A stretch of DNA of 64,000 nt from Lentisalinibacter sp035655155 (GCA_035655155.1 DASRVH010000060.1:1-64000); one strand, 5' to 3'; counted from the stretch's first letter, positions 32,977-46,236 are shown. Notes: generated by a model from the sequence alone, not told the origin. Made by a program: numbers and translations.

Positions 32977-35900
32977 TCACTGCGTTTGCCAGTCCGGCAG
33001 CCGTCCCGGCGTCCAGGGTGCCCCCAGGTCTTCCAGCCGGCTCTCGATGGCCCTCAGCTCGTCCCGCACGGCACGCAGTTCGGCGAGGGCGGCCGAGAAC
33101 TCCCGTGCGGCGATGTCGTAGGACGTCTCGTACTGCGCCGGCACCGGGAACTGCGTCCACACCTGGGAGGTGTAGATGGTGTTCACCCGGCTCGCCACCG
33201 GCATGGCCACCGGCTCGTTGCGCGAGGCCACGGTGGTGTCGCCGGTGAGAGCGATGGCCACGTCGGCCAGGCGGTTGGACAGCCGCACCAGTTCCTCGAA
33301 GTCGGCCGGCGACCGGGCGGGCGTCTCCAGCAGTGCCGCCTGCAGGTGGTCGATGCGCGCGCGGTATTGCTCCACCGCCTGCACCGCACCCTTGACCGCC
33401 CGCTGCAGCTCGGCGGCCTTCAGCTGGAAAGCCTGCAGGGCGCGCCGCTCGTCCGTGATCTCGGGGCTGTTGTCCAGCGGCCTGACGGTGAACGCCTCGG
33501 GCAGGCCGAGCGTGGTGAGCTCGCCGTCGACCAGCCGCGCCAGCTGCGCGGTGTACTGGCCGGGCAATGCCAGCGGACCTACCGGGTCGGATTCCCAGTA
33601 CATGCGCTGCTCGGGTTCACCGAGGACGATCGGGTCCGGCGGCGGCATACGCAGGTCCCAGGCGCTGCGGTGGAATCCCTCAGCCGTCTCGCCGGTCACC
33701 TGCCGCACCAGCCGGCCCTCGGCGTCGCGCACCAGCAGGAGCAGCCGGGGCTCTTCCTCCCGGTCCTCGGCGCGCAGCACCTCCCAGTCCGGGTAGGGCG
33801 TGTCGCCGCCCTCGATCTCCACCTCGATCTCCTGGCGCCGGCGCTCCTTGCGCGCGGGCAGCAGTGGCTCTTCCAGGTAATAGCTGAACACCGCGCCGTA
33901 GGGCGGGTTCGGCGCGGCATAGAAGCCGCTGCCCATGGAGCCCTTCTCCCGGTCGTCCCAGATGTAGCCCTCGATGTAGAGCCAGGGGTCGCGGATGGGG
34001 AACAGCTCGGCATCGCCGAGTTCGCCGATCGGGGTCCTGAGCGGTGCGTAGTCGTCCAGGATCCAGATGCCGCGGCCGAAGGTGCCCACCACCAGGTCGT
34101 TCTCCCGGCGCTGGATCTCGAGATCCCGCACGGCGATCGTGGGAAAGCCGCCGCCGCTGAGCTCGTGCCAGCTCTCGCCGCCGTCCTGGGTGAAGTACAG
34201 GCCGAACTCGGTGCCGACGAACAGCAGGTCCGGGTTCCCGTGGTCCTCGGCGATGGTGTGGGCGGAGCCTCTGGCCGGCAGGTCGCCGGTGATCGGCCGC
34301 CAGCTGCGGCCCCGATCCGTGGTCTTCAGCACGTAGGGCCGGTAGTCGCCGCGCTTGTGGTTGTCGAACACGGCATAGGCCACGTCCGGGTCGTGCACCG
34401 AGGCCACCACGTCCTCGATCAGGGACATGTCCGGTACGCCCGGGAAGCGGGTCGTGCGCCTCCATGTCTCGCCGCCGTCGCTGGTGACGTTCATGACGCC
34501 GTCGTCGGTGCCGACGTAGATGACGCCCTCCAGCACCGGGCTCTCGCTGAGTCCGATGGCGGCGCCGTAGAGGGAGGTGGAGTCGTTCTTGGCGATGGTG
34601 TCCACGCTCCAGACCCGGCCCATCACCTCCAGCTGGTTGCGGTCGAGGTCCCGGGTGAGATCGGGGCTCACCTTCTCCCAGCTGTCGCCCCGGTCGTCCG
34701 AGCGGAACAGGTACTCGGCCGCGTAGTACAGCCGCTGCGGGTCGTGGGGGCTCACCAGCAGCGGCGTGTTCCAGTTCCACTTGTAGTTCTTCTCGCCGCT
34801 CCCCGGCAGGGGCGTGATGGCGATGCGCTCGCGGGTGCGGCGGTCGTAGCGCACCAGCCCGCCGTACTGGTACTGCGCGTAGATGATGTTCGGATCGTTG
34901 GGGTCGAACTGGGGCTTGTAGCCGTCGCCGCCCAGCACGAAGGTCCAGTCGGAGTTGGTGATGCCGTGAACCACCGTCGTGCGCGACGGCGCGCACAGCG
35001 AGTTGTTGTCCTGGGTGCCGCCGCAGACGTTGTAGTAGGGCTCGGCGTTGTCCGGGTGGATGCGGTAGAACTGGGTCACGGGCAGGTTGCGCACGTGGCG
35101 CCAGGTGGTGCCGCCGTCCCAGGTCTCGTAGATGCCGCCGTCGCCGCCGATGTAGAGGTGGTCGGTGTTCTCCGGGTCGATCCACAGGGCGTGGTCGTCG
35201 ACGTGGCGGAACTCCATGCCGAGTTCGCGCCAGGTGGCGCCCCCGTCCTCCGACACGTGGGTGACGGTGTCCAGGGCGTAGACCTTGTCGGCGTCCAGCG
35301 GGTCGATCACCAGCTCGTTGTAGTACTGGGGGCTGGTGGTCATGTGCTCCGAGCGCTTCTCCCAGCTGTTGCCGAAGTCGGTGGAGCGGTAGACGCCTTT
35401 CTCCTCGTCGTTCGCCTCGATGATGGCGTAGAGCGTGTCCGGTGCGGACGGCGCCATGGAGATGCCGATCTTGCCCATGTTGTCCTCGGGCAGGCCGGCG
35501 GTGATCTCCGTCCAGGTCTCCCCGCCGTCGGTGGTCTTGTGGATGCCGCTGCCCGGCCCGCCGTTAATCAGCGTCCAGACGTGGCGGCGGCGCTGGTAGG
35601 TCGCGGCCACGATGGTGTCGGCGTCCGCCGGGTCGACGACGAACTCGTTCACGCCGGTGTGCTCGTCGATGTCGAGGATGCGGGTCCAGCTCTCCCCGCC
35701 GTCCGTGCTGCGGTACAGGCCCCGGTCGCCGCCGTCGCTCCAGAGCGGCCCGTGGGCGGCCACCAGCACGAAGTCGCTGTCCTCCGGGTGGATCCAGATA
35801 TGGCCGATGTGGCCCGAGTCCGTGAGGCCCATGTGGGTCCAGGAGCCGCCGCCGTCGGTGGACCTGTAGACGCCGTCGCCGTAGCCCACGCTGCGCTGGG

Positions 35901-36261
35901 CCTTGTTCTCGCCGGTGCCGATCCACACCGTATCCGGGTCCTGCGGATCGCGGGCGATCACGCCGACGGCGTAGGCGCCGTAGTCGTCGAATACAGGCGT
36001 CCAGGTAGTGGTGTCGTCGGTGGTCTTCCAGAGGTTGCCCGAGGCCACGGCCACCAGGAACTCCTGCGGCCGCTCGGGGTGAAAGGAGAGATCGGCGATG
36101 CGCCCGGAGCTGATGGCCGGACCGATGGTGCGCAGCGGGATTGAGGCGAGCGGATGAGCCTCACCGTTTTCGCCGGCCTCCTGAGCGTGTGGTGCCGGGG
36201 CGAGGAGAGCGGCGGCGAAGCCGAGGGCGGCGGCGAGACGGGAGATGCGGGGCTGGATCAA
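32977..36261 (-). CDS. Large exported sortilin/BNR-type beta-propeller protein
   Basis: 1,094 residues from a TTG with AGGAG about 7 nt upstream; the preceding frame has no better start. A signal peptide (RISRLAAALGFAAALLAPAPHAQ) is followed by two ten-bladed-type propeller regions (about 40-740) with many Asp-box motifs (S-T-D-G-G-x-S-W, T-T-D-G-G-E-T-W). These are the VPS10/sortilin and glycosidase BNR repeats. The C-terminal part (about 750-1,094) has a beta-sandwich and a helical bundle. Proteins of this kind are often labelled glycosyl hydrolase but lack defined catalytic residues. It follows the symporter gene by 80 bp. Confidence 0.87.
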   Translation of the reverse strand: MIQPRISRLAAALGFAAALLAPAPHAQEAGENGEAHPLASIPLRTIGPAISSGRIADLSFHPERPQEFLVAVASGNLWKTTDDTTTWTPVFDDYGAYAVGVIARDPQDPDTVWIGTGENKAQRSVGYGDGVYRSTDGGGSWTHMGLTDSGHIGHIWIHPEDSDFVLVAAHGPLWSDGGDRGLYRSTDGGESWTRILDIDEHTGVNEFVVDPADADTIVAATYQRRRHVWTLINGGPGSGIHKTTDGGETWTEITAGLPEDNMGKIGISMAPSAPDTLYAIIEANDEEKGVYRSTDFGNSWEKRSEHMTTSPQYYNELVIDPLDADKVYALDTVTHVSEDGGATWRELGMEFRHVDDHALWIDPENTDHLYIGGDGGIYETWDGGTTWRHVRNLPVTQFYRIHPDNAEPYYNVCGGTQDNNSLCAPSRTTVVHGITNSDWTFVLGGDGYKPQFDPNDPNIIYAQYQYGGLVRYDRRTRERIAITPLPGSGEKNYKWNWNTPLLVSPHDPQRLYYAAEYLFRSDDRGDSWEKVSPDLTRDLDRNQLEVMGRVWSVDTIAKNDSTSLYGAAIGLSESPVLEGVIYVGTDDGVMNVTSDGGETWRRTTRFPGVPDMSLIEDVVASVHDPDVAYAVFDNHKRGDYRPYVLKTTDRGRSWRPITGDLPARGSAHTIAEDHGNPDLLFVGTEFGLYFTQDGGESWHELSGGGFPTIAVRDLEIQRRENDLVVGTFGRGIWILDDYAPLRTPIGELGDAELFPIRDPWLYIEGYIWDDREKGSMGSGFYAAPNPPYGAVFSYYLEEPLLPARKERRRQEIEVEIEGGDTPYPDWEVLRAEDREEEPRLLLLVRDAEGRLVRQVTGETAEGFHRSAWDLRMPPPDPIVLGEPEQRMYWESDPVGPLALPGQYTAQLARLVDGELTTLGLPEAFTVRPLDNSPEITDERRALQAFQLKAAELQRAVKGAVQAVEQYRARIDHLQAALLETPARSPADFEELVRLSNRLADVAIALTGDTTVASRNEPVAMPVASRVNTIYTSQVWTQFPVPAQYETSYDIAAREFSAALAELRAVRDELRAIESRLEDLGAPWTPGRLPDWQTQ

Positions 36262-36341
36262 GGCTCGACTCCTGTAGGCTGCGGCCGGCGCGGCCGGCGT
36301 GGGATCGGAAGACGTGAGTATAACTGCGGCTCCGGGCGGGC

Positions 36342-37772
36342 TCATCGCCGTGCCAGCGCAGCGAGTCTCGCGGTCCCGTAGACCAGGACGGCCGCCACCG
36401 CGCCCGGCAGCGCCTTGAACACGTCGTCGTTCCATGGCGACAGGTGCCAGAACGAGACGGTGGCGACGGCGGCGATCATCATGGCCAGCGCCGTAGCCGT
36501 ACCCGGCGGCCGTCCGAACAGCTGCAGCACCAGCACCGGCGTGAGGCTCGCGCCCAGCGCGGACCAGGCGATCAGCACCAGTCCGAAGACGCCTTCCGGC
36601 GCGTACAGGGCGATGCCGAGGGCGAGGCCGGCGACGGAGAAGGTCGCCAGCTTCGAGGCGAGGTAGGAATTCTGCCAGCGGGGCCGCACATCCTGGGTCA
36701 TGGCGCCGGAGCAGACGATGATCTGCGAGTCTGCGGTGGAGATGGTGGCGGCGAACAGCCCCGCGAGGGCGAGGCCGACGAAGAATTCCGGGAGCAGTCG
36801 CATGGTGATCAGCGGCAGCGCGAGCTCGGTGGGCTCTCGCAGCCCCTCGGCCAGAGGGAGCGTCGCGATGTCGGGGATGATGGCCCGGCAGTAGAGCCCC
36901 ACGCCGATGGAGGCAACGAAGAAGGGGATGTACCACGCGAAGTAGTAGAAGCCGGCGCGCGGGATCGAATCGACGCTCTCGATCGCCATGATCCGCGTCA
37001 TGAGGTGGGGCTGACCGGCCGCGGAGATGCCCGCGAACATGAAGCCCGTGATGAAGGGCAGCAGTCCGAAGGCGAGTTCGTCCGGCATCCAGCGCACGAG
37101 GCTCGGGTCCTGGGCGCGGAGATTGTCCATCAGTGCGTCCCAGCCGCCGATCTCCATGGCGCCGGCGCCGAGGATCATCGCCATGGAGATGATCATGGCG
37201 AAGGATTGGGCGGCATCCGTCCAGATGTCTGCCCGTATGCCGCCGGCGTAGGAATACAGGATCACGATGGCCGTCCCGATAACCGCGCCCACCCACATGT
37301 CCCAGCCGAACAGCGCATGCAGGGCGGTGCTGCCGGCCTTCAGCTGGCCGGCTGCGTAGACGCCGAGGAAGACGATGGTGATCAGCCCCGCGAGTACCAC
37401 GACGGGCCGCATGACCGTCCCGTCACGGAGGCGGGTGCCCACCATGCCGGGCAGGCTGCGGGTGTCCTCGTCGGCGGAGGCGCGCCGCACCCGGGGGTGC
37501 ACGAACAGCCACATGAGCATGTCGCCCAGCACCCAGCCGACCATCATCCACACGGCCTCGATGCCCAGCCGGTAGGTGTAGGCGATCATGCCGATGAACA
37601 TGAAGCCGGAGTTGTTGGTGGCCACGGTGGACAGGGCCGACAGCCAGGGCGGAATCCTGCGGCTCGCCACCAGGTAGTCACGGGGATGCCTGCGCTTGTG
37701 GATCACGGACATGGCGCCGGTGGCCGTGATGGCTAGAAGGATGAGAACGAAGGAGATGATCGTGACGCTCAT
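36342..37772 (-). CDS. Sodium:solute symporter, PutP-like
   Basis: 476 residues, 13 predicted transmembrane helices of the SSS family. The N-terminal Na+ site region includes ALSTVATNNSGFMFIGM. Helix 6-8 motifs include ADIWTDAAQSFAMI, GQPHLMTRIMA, and ADSQIIVCSGAMTQD in the TM9 region, all like PutP. It imports an organic solute, possibly proline or betaine, coupled to Na+, which would suit an organism with an Mrp Na+ exporter. The exact substrate is not readable. The start lies 4 bp after the stop of the cation exchanger gene. Confidence 0.9.
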   Translation of the reverse strand: MSVTIISFVLILLAITATGAMSVIHKRRHPRDYLVASRRIPPWLSALSTVATNNSGFMFIGMIAYTYRLGIEAVWMMVGWVLGDMLMWLFVHPRVRRASADEDTRSLPGMVGTRLRDGTVMRPVVVLAGLITIVFLGVYAAGQLKAGSTALHALFGWDMWVGAVIGTAIVILYSYAGGIRADIWTDAAQSFAMIISMAMILGAGAMEIGGWDALMDNLRAQDPSLVRWMPDELAFGLLPFITGFMFAGISAAGQPHLMTRIMAIESVDSIPRAGFYYFAWYIPFFVASIGVGLYCRAIIPDIATLPLAEGLREPTELALPLITMRLLPEFFVGLALAGLFAATISTADSQIIVCSGAMTQDVRPRWQNSYLASKLATFSVAGLALGIALYAPEGVFGLVLIAWSALGASLTPVLVLQLFGRPPGTATALAMMIAAVATVSFWHLSPWNDDVFKALPGAVAAVLVYGTARLAALARR

Positions 37773-37776
37773 GCGA

Positions 37777-38814
37777 TCATCTCAGGTGGTAGAGGACGGC
37801 AAGGCCGCCGGCATACAGGAGCAGTACGGCCCATGAGTCGAAGCCGAGCCGCAGGAAGCGTCGCCGCCGGCGCAGCACCAGTCCGGTCAGGTAGACCGCG
37901 GTCAGCACGATGGCGAGCGTGAGCGCGAAGCGGGCGGAGGAGTCCATGTGGTCGAGCAGGGGCCCGGGACGATAGAGCAGGTCGGCCGGCAGCAGGAGCC
38001 CCACCATGATCAGGTTGCTGCCGAAGATGTCCGACACCGCCATGCTGTGCCGGCCGAGGCGGACCGCGGTGAGTGTCGTGCTGAGTTCCGGCAGCGAGGT
38101 GGCGGTGGCAAGGAGCGTCACGCCGACGAAGCTTGCGCCGAGGCCGCTCAGCGCCGCGATCGACTGGGCGGAGAGCACCAGTATCACGCCGGCCACCAGA
38201 ATTACGGCGGCGCTGGCGATTGCATAGCCGACCAGGCTGCCGACGGAGCGGCGCCTCAGGGCCTCGTTGGCGATGGCCCGGTCGCCGACGCCGTCGTCCT
38301 TCTGCACCCGCGGCTGCCATGGCTGATCCTGCTCGATGTTCCAGAGGAGCCGCACGATGACGACATAAGCGACCGCGAGCAGCGCCGGCGCGAGACCGGT
38401 CGTGCCGGGGATGGGGACGTCGCCGGTGACGGACACGGCGAGCAGAATACCCAGCAGGAGTATGAGCAGGGTGGCCTGGGCCATGTTGGAGGGGCTGCGC
38501 GACAGGTGCGTCAGCGCGTAGCGCGCGCCCATGAAGTCCGCGCCGATCAGCACGGCCGTCTGCAGGCTGACGCCGCCGAACATGCTGTTGAGCACCAGGC
38601 GCGCGTCCCCGCGCAGCGCCGCGGTCGAGTTGGTCACGAGCTCGGGCAGCTGGGTGGCGGTGGCCAGCACCACGAATCCCATGAACGCGCGGCCGATCCC
38701 GCGGCGTTCCGCGATGACGTCGACGCAGCGCGTCAGGAGCGCGCCGGCACCCCAGACGGCGACGCAGGCGAGTGCGAAGACGGCGAGGTTGCCGCCGAGC
38801 CCTAGTGCGGCCAA
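37777..38814 (-). CDS. Sodium/calcium exchanger family membrane protein
   Basis: 345 residues from a TTG. Two Na_Ca_ex repeats of five helices face opposite ways. The alpha-1 motif is FVVLATATQLPELVTN and the alpha-2 motif is VTLLATATSLPELSTTL, each followed by a GSN-like turn (FGGVSLQ, FGSNLIMVG). The acidic residue (Glu in PEL) for cation binding is kept in both. It exchanges Ca2+ or another cation for Na+ or H+ at the inner membrane. It lies between the GlgE operon and the symporter on the same strand. Confidence 0.9.
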   Translation of the reverse strand: MAALGLGGNLAVFALACVAVWGAGALLTRCVDVIAERRGIGRAFMGFVVLATATQLPELVTNSTAALRGDARLVLNSMFGGVSLQTAVLIGADFMGARYALTHLSRSPSNMAQATLLILLLGILLAVSVTGDVPIPGTTGLAPALLAVAYVVIVRLLWNIEQDQPWQPRVQKDDGVGDRAIANEALRRRSVGSLVGYAIASAAVILVAGVILVLSAQSIAALSGLGASFVGVTLLATATSLPELSTTLTAVRLGRHSMAVSDIFGSNLIMVGLLLPADLLYRPGPLLDHMDSSARFALTLAIVLTAVYLTGLVLRRRRRFLRLGFDSWAVLLLYAGGLAVLYHLR

Positions 38815-38850
38815 CGGTGCCTGCCGGCGCGGGAGCGCGGACCCACCGCG

Positions 38851-42174
<3,324 letters not shown>

Positions 42175-42234
42175 GGTCTCTCCCGTATCTCGCCGAACCG
42201 CGGTAGCGCCGGGCGGTGCCGATGCCGCCGCCGA

Positions 42235-44238
42235 TCAGGAAAAATGATCCACGTCCCGCTCCGTGCCGATGCGCCGGCGCAGGCGGAAGACGTGGGCCGG
42301 GCTCGCGTGCGGATCGAGCTCGACGTAGTTGCGGGCGCCGTGCCAGAGGTAGCGCGCGCCCGACAGCAGATCGTGTACCTGGTAGGGGTGCGGGCCCGGC
42401 AGGTTCCAGTCGTGCACCGGCAGCTCCAGGAAGCCGGACTGGCGGTGATGCGGATCGAGATTCACCACCGTGATGATCACGTTGTCGAGTTCCGGGGTCG
42501 ACTTCGAGTAGGCGATGAGCTGGGGATTGTCGATGGGGTGGAAGCACAGCCGCTCGTTGCGCTGCAGCGCCGGGTTCTCCCGGCGGATCCGGTTCACGCG
42601 CGTGATGTAGTCGCGCAGGCTCTCGGGGCGCTCCAGGTCCCACTCGCGGATCTGGTATTTCTCCGAGTCCAGGTATTCCTCGCTGCCGGGTTCCCGCGGG
42701 GTGGCCTCGAGCAGCTCGAAGGCGGGGCCGTAGATGCCGTAATTCGCGGTCATGGTCGCGGCGAGCACGAGTCGCGCCATGAAGGCCGGACGGCCGCCAG
42801 CCTGCAGATACTCGTGCAGGATGTCGGGGGTGTTCGGCCAGAAATTCGGGCGGAAGTACTCCCGGGACGGGCTCTGGCTCACCTCCGTGCCGTAGGCCGT
42901 CAGCTCTTCCTTCGTGTTGCGCCAGGTGAAGTAGGTGTAGGACTGGCTGTAGCCGAGCTTCGCCAGCCTGTGCATGACACGGGGACGCGTGAAGGCCTCC
43001 GACAGGAACACCACCTCCGGATGCGCCTGCCTGATGTCGCCGATGACCCACTCCCAGAAGGGGAAGGCCTTGGTGTGCGGGTTGTCCACCCGGAAGACCG
43101 TGACGCCGCGCTCGATCCAGTGCTCGAACACCGAGCGCAGCTCTCGCCACAGCCCTTCCCAGTCCTCGCTCTCGAAATTGAACGGATAGATGTCCTGGTA
43201 TTTCTTCGGGGGATTCTCCGCGTACTGGATGCTGCCGTCCGGGCGGTGGCGGAACCACTCCGGATGCTCCTCGACGTAAGGGTGGTCGGGCGCGCACTGG
43301 AAAGCGATGTCCAGTGCGATCGCGATGCCCTTCTCCCCCGCTGCCGCCACCAGCGCGCGGAAGTCCTCGTCCGTGCCGAGTTCCGGGTGGATGCTCTTGT
43401 GGCCCCCTTGCGACGAGCCGATGGCCCAGGGCGAGCCGGGGTCGTGCGGCCCGGCGGTGAGGGCGTTGTTCGGCCCCTTCCGGTTGACCTCGCCGACGGG
43501 ATGGATCGGCGGGAAGTAGAGCACGTCGAAGCCCATGTCCGCGACGTAGTCCAGGTGTGCCTCGACGTCCCGGAATGTCCCGTGGCGGCCGTTCTCGCCG
43601 AGCGAGCGTGGGAAGAGTTCGTACCAGGTCGAGTAGCGGGCGAGTTCCGGCTCGACCAGGATCTCGAGCGTGCGACCGTAGGCCGTCTCGTGTTCGCGGT
43701 CCGGGTAGCGCTGCATGAGTCCGGCGAGCGTATCGCTGAGACCGAGTCCGCGCCGCTGCTCGAGCGCGTCGCTGCCGCCCAGCGCCTTCGCGGTGCGCTC
43801 GAGCGTGCCCGCATCCTCGCCCGTGGCGCGCCCGGCCGCCTCGCCGACGAGTAGCGCGCCCGCTCTCAGCGCCCGGTCGATATCCGCGTCCGCCTCCCAG
43901 CGCGCGAGGTCGTGACGCCAGGAGAGGAAGTCGTCCACCCAGGCCACGGCGGTGTATTCGTAGCGGCCGAGTTCGCCGGCCTCGAAACTCGCCTGCCAGC
44001 GGTCGTTGCCCAGCGGCGTCATCGGCTGCTCCCGCCACTCCCGCTCTCCGGCGCGCCGGTGGCGGAGCTGGCAGCGGATCCTGTCATGTCCGTCCGTGAA
44101 CGCGTCCACCTCGATCACCACCTCGTCGCCGAGGGTGCGCTTGGCGGGGTAGCGGCCGCAGTCCACCTCCGGCCGGAGGTTCTCCACCACCGCCCGGCAT
44201 CTGCCGTCGACGAGGGCCGGCCGCCGTCGCGCCGGCAT
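42235..44238 (-). CDS. glgE: Alpha-1,4-glucan:maltose-1-phosphate maltosyltransferase
   Basis: 667 residues, normal for GlgE. N-terminal helical/beta domain S-type regions precede the GH13_3 catalytic core: YFPPIHPVGEVNRKG, the nucleophile Asp in FRVDNPHTKAF, and the acid/base Glu in FLSEAFTRP. It extends alpha-1,4-glucan using maltose-1-phosphate. Its ATG shares one base with the glgB stop (TGATG), so the two are co-translated. Confidence 0.96.
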   Translation of the reverse strand: MPARRRPALVDGRCRAVVENLRPEVDCGRYPAKRTLGDEVVIEVDAFTDGHDRIRCQLRHRRAGEREWREQPMTPLGNDRWQASFEAGELGRYEYTAVAWVDDFLSWRHDLARWEADADIDRALRAGALLVGEAAGRATGEDAGTLERTAKALGGSDALEQRRGLGLSDTLAGLMQRYPDREHETAYGRTLEILVEPELARYSTWYELFPRSLGENGRHGTFRDVEAHLDYVADMGFDVLYFPPIHPVGEVNRKGPNNALTAGPHDPGSPWAIGSSQGGHKSIHPELGTDEDFRALVAAAGEKGIAIALDIAFQCAPDHPYVEEHPEWFRHRPDGSIQYAENPPKKYQDIYPFNFESEDWEGLWRELRSVFEHWIERGVTVFRVDNPHTKAFPFWEWVIGDIRQAHPEVVFLSEAFTRPRVMHRLAKLGYSQSYTYFTWRNTKEELTAYGTEVSQSPSREYFRPNFWPNTPDILHEYLQAGGRPAFMARLVLAATMTANYGIYGPAFELLEATPREPGSEEYLDSEKYQIREWDLERPESLRDYITRVNRIRRENPALQRNERLCFHPIDNPQLIAYSKSTPELDNVIITVVNLDPHHRQSGFLELPVHDWNLPGPHPYQVHDLLSGARYLWHGARNYVELDPHASPAHVFRLRRRIGTERDVDHFS

Positions 44239-46205
44239 CAGCTTTCCCCTCCGGCGCGCGTGGGCCTTGCGCGGCGGCTGCGCTGCGCCAGATCGCGCTC
44301 GCTGCGCAGCACGAGGATGCCGAGCGGCGGCAGGGTGAGGCTGAGGGAGTGGTAATGACCGTGCGAGCCGGTCGGTGCCGTCTCGACGCGGCCCAGGTTG
44401 CCCGTGCCGCTGCCGCCGTAGAATTCAGCGTCGCTGTTCAGGCATTCCACCCAGGTGCCGCCCGTCGGCACGCCGATGCGGTACTCCTGGCGAGGGACCG
44501 GCGTGAAGTTGCAGACCACGGCCACGCGCTCGTGCTCGTCCGCACCCTTGCGCAGGAAGGCCACGACGCTGTTGCCGGCGTCGCTCGCGTCTATCCACTC
44601 GAAGCCGCGGCCGTCGAAGTCGTGGCGCCAGAGCGAGGGCTCGGCGCGGTAGAAGGCCGCGAGGTCGCGGAACCAGCGCCTGAGGCCGGCATGGGGTGCC
44701 TCCTCCAGCAAATCCCAGTCCAGGCTCGAGTCGTGGTTCCACTCGGCCCGCTGGCCGAACTCGCCGCCCATGAAGACGAGCTTCTTGCCGGGGTGGGTGT
44801 ACATCCAGCCGAACAGCAGGCGCAGGTTGGCGAAACGCTGCCACTCGTCACCGGGCATCTTCCCGATCAGCGAGCCCTTGCCGTAGACCACCTCGTCATG
44901 GGAGAGCGGCAGCTGGAAGTTCTCCGAAAACGCATAGTGGATGCCGAAGGTCAGCTCGTTGTGGTGATAGCGCCGGTAGACGGGATCCGTCGACATGTAG
45001 TGCAGCGTGTCGTGCATCCAGCCCATGTTCCACTTCATGCCGAAACCGAGACCGCCGAGTTCGGTGGGCCGCGACACCATCGGCCAGGCAGTCGACTCCT
45101 CGGCAATCGTCTGGATGCCCGGGTGATGGTGGTAGGCCGCCTCGTTCAGCTGGCGCAGGAAGCCCATCGCCTCCAGGTTCTCGCGGCCGCCGTATTTGTT
45201 GGGTATCCACTCGCCGTCCTTACGCCCGTAGTCGAGGTAGAGCATGGAGGCGACCGCATCCACGCGCAGCCCGTCCATGTGGTACTTGTCCAGCCAGAAC
45301 AGCGCGCTGGACAGCAGGAAGGCGCGCACCTCGCTGCGGCCGTAATTGAAGATGTAGCTGTTCCACTCCGGGTGATAGCCCTGCTTCGGATCCTGGTGCT
45401 CGTAGAGGTGGCTGCCGTCGAAGTAGGACAGACCGTGCTCGTCGCCGGGGAAGTGGGAAGGCACCCAGTCCAGGATCACGCCGATGCCGCGCTGGTGCAG
45501 GTGGTCGATGAGGTACATGAGGTCCTGCGGCGCCCCGTAGCGGGCGGTCGGCGCGAAATAGCCCGTGGTCTGGTAGCCCCACGAGCCGTAGAAGGGATGC
45601 TCGGTGACCGGCATGAACTCCACGTGGGTGTAGCCCATCTCGTTCAGGTAGTCGGCCAGCGGCTCGGCGATCTCGCGGTATCCGAGGTAGCGGTTGCCCT
45701 CGGTCCGCCGCCAGGACCCGAGATGCAGTTCGTAGACCGACCAGGGCGCATCCAGGGCGTTGTGCGCGGCCCGCGCCTCCATCCACCCCCGGTCGCCCCA
45801 CTCGTAGTCCAGCGTGGCGACCTTCGAGGCGGTGCGCGGCGGCTCCTCCCAGGCGAAGGCAAAGGGGTCGCCCTTGTCCACCCGGTAGCCGTCGTAACGG
45901 GAGAGGACGTGATACTTGTAGACGGCGCCCGCAGCCGCTTCCGGCACGAAACCTTCCCATATGCCGGAGGAATCGTCGCGCGGCGAGAGGGGGTGTGCCT
46001 CGTTGCTCCAGCCGTTGAAATCGCCTTTCACGGACACGGCGGCGGCATTGGGTGCCCAGACCGCGAAGGACGTGCCGTCGCGCTGCACGTGAGCGCCGAG
46101 CCCGTGATAGAGCCGGGCATGGGTGCCTTCCCGGAAGAGGTAGATGTCGTCCCGGCCGAGCGTGGTCCTGCGTGCCGCCGTCGTGCCGATTAGCGTGTCT
46201 CTCAT
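44238..46205 (-). CDS. glgB: 1,4-alpha-glucan branching enzyme
   Basis: 655 residues: one CBM48 (about 30-130, VWAPNAAAVSVKGDFNGW), then the GH13_9 core with EFMPVTEHPF, the nucleophile Asp in GLRVDAVASML, the acid/base Glu in IAEESTAWP and the third Asp in LSHDEVVYGK. It lacks the extra N1 domain of longer enzymes. It introduces alpha-1,6 branches into the glucan made by GlgE. It is the first gene of the GlgE operon. Its ribosome-binding site AAGGAA lies within the right arm of an 11-bp inverted repeat, and a 7-codon leader ORF overlaps its start, suggesting translational control. Confidence 0.96.
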   Translation of the reverse strand: MRDTLIGTTAARRTTLGRDDIYLFREGTHARLYHGLGAHVQRDGTSFAVWAPNAAAVSVKGDFNGWSNEAHPLSPRDDSSGIWEGFVPEAAAGAVYKYHVLSRYDGYRVDKGDPFAFAWEEPPRTASKVATLDYEWGDRGWMEARAAHNALDAPWSVYELHLGSWRRTEGNRYLGYREIAEPLADYLNEMGYTHVEFMPVTEHPFYGSWGYQTTGYFAPTARYGAPQDLMYLIDHLHQRGIGVILDWVPSHFPGDEHGLSYFDGSHLYEHQDPKQGYHPEWNSYIFNYGRSEVRAFLLSSALFWLDKYHMDGLRVDAVASMLYLDYGRKDGEWIPNKYGGRENLEAMGFLRQLNEAAYHHHPGIQTIAEESTAWPMVSRPTELGGLGFGMKWNMGWMHDTLHYMSTDPVYRRYHHNELTFGIHYAFSENFQLPLSHDEVVYGKGSLIGKMPGDEWQRFANLRLLFGWMYTHPGKKLVFMGGEFGQRAEWNHDSSLDWDLLEEAPHAGLRRWFRDLAAFYRAEPSLWRHDFDGRGFEWIDASDAGNSVVAFLRKGADEHERVAVVCNFTPVPRQEYRIGVPTGGTWVECLNSDAEFYGGSGTGNLGRVETAPTGSHGHYHSLSLTLPPLGILVLRSERDLAQRSRRARPTRAGGES

Positions 46206-46225
46206 GGTTCCTTAAGGTCTTTCAT
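46202..46225 (-). CDS. Candidate 7-codon leader ORF overlapping the glgB start
   Basis: ATG at 46225, preceded by AAGG, reads MKDLKEP and stops at a TGA that overlaps the glgB ATG as ATGA. It lies inside the inverted repeat that contains the glgB ribosome-binding site, so ribosomes translating it would open the hairpin. It is too short for protein-level support. Confidence 0.4.
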   Translation of the reverse strand: MKDLKEP

Positions 46226-46236
46226 ACCTTAAGGAA
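46208..46236 (-). promoter_or_regulatory. 11-bp inverted repeat sequestering the glgB ribosome-binding site
   Basis: TTCCTTAAGGT (46208-46218) and ACCTTAAGGAA (46226-46236) are perfect inverted repeats around 7 nt. Each arm holds the palindrome CCTTAAGG. In mRNA one arm carries the SD of the leader ORF and the other the SD of glgB. It could be an RNA hairpin, or a tandem DNA operator for a dimeric regulator. Confidence 0.7.

Noticed and set aside
32986..36144. Long open frame (about 1,050 codons) on the plus strand
   Set aside because: It mirrors the sortilin-like gene, whose Asp-box repeats and signal peptide show the true strand; the mirror shows only Val/Gly/Ala-rich noise.
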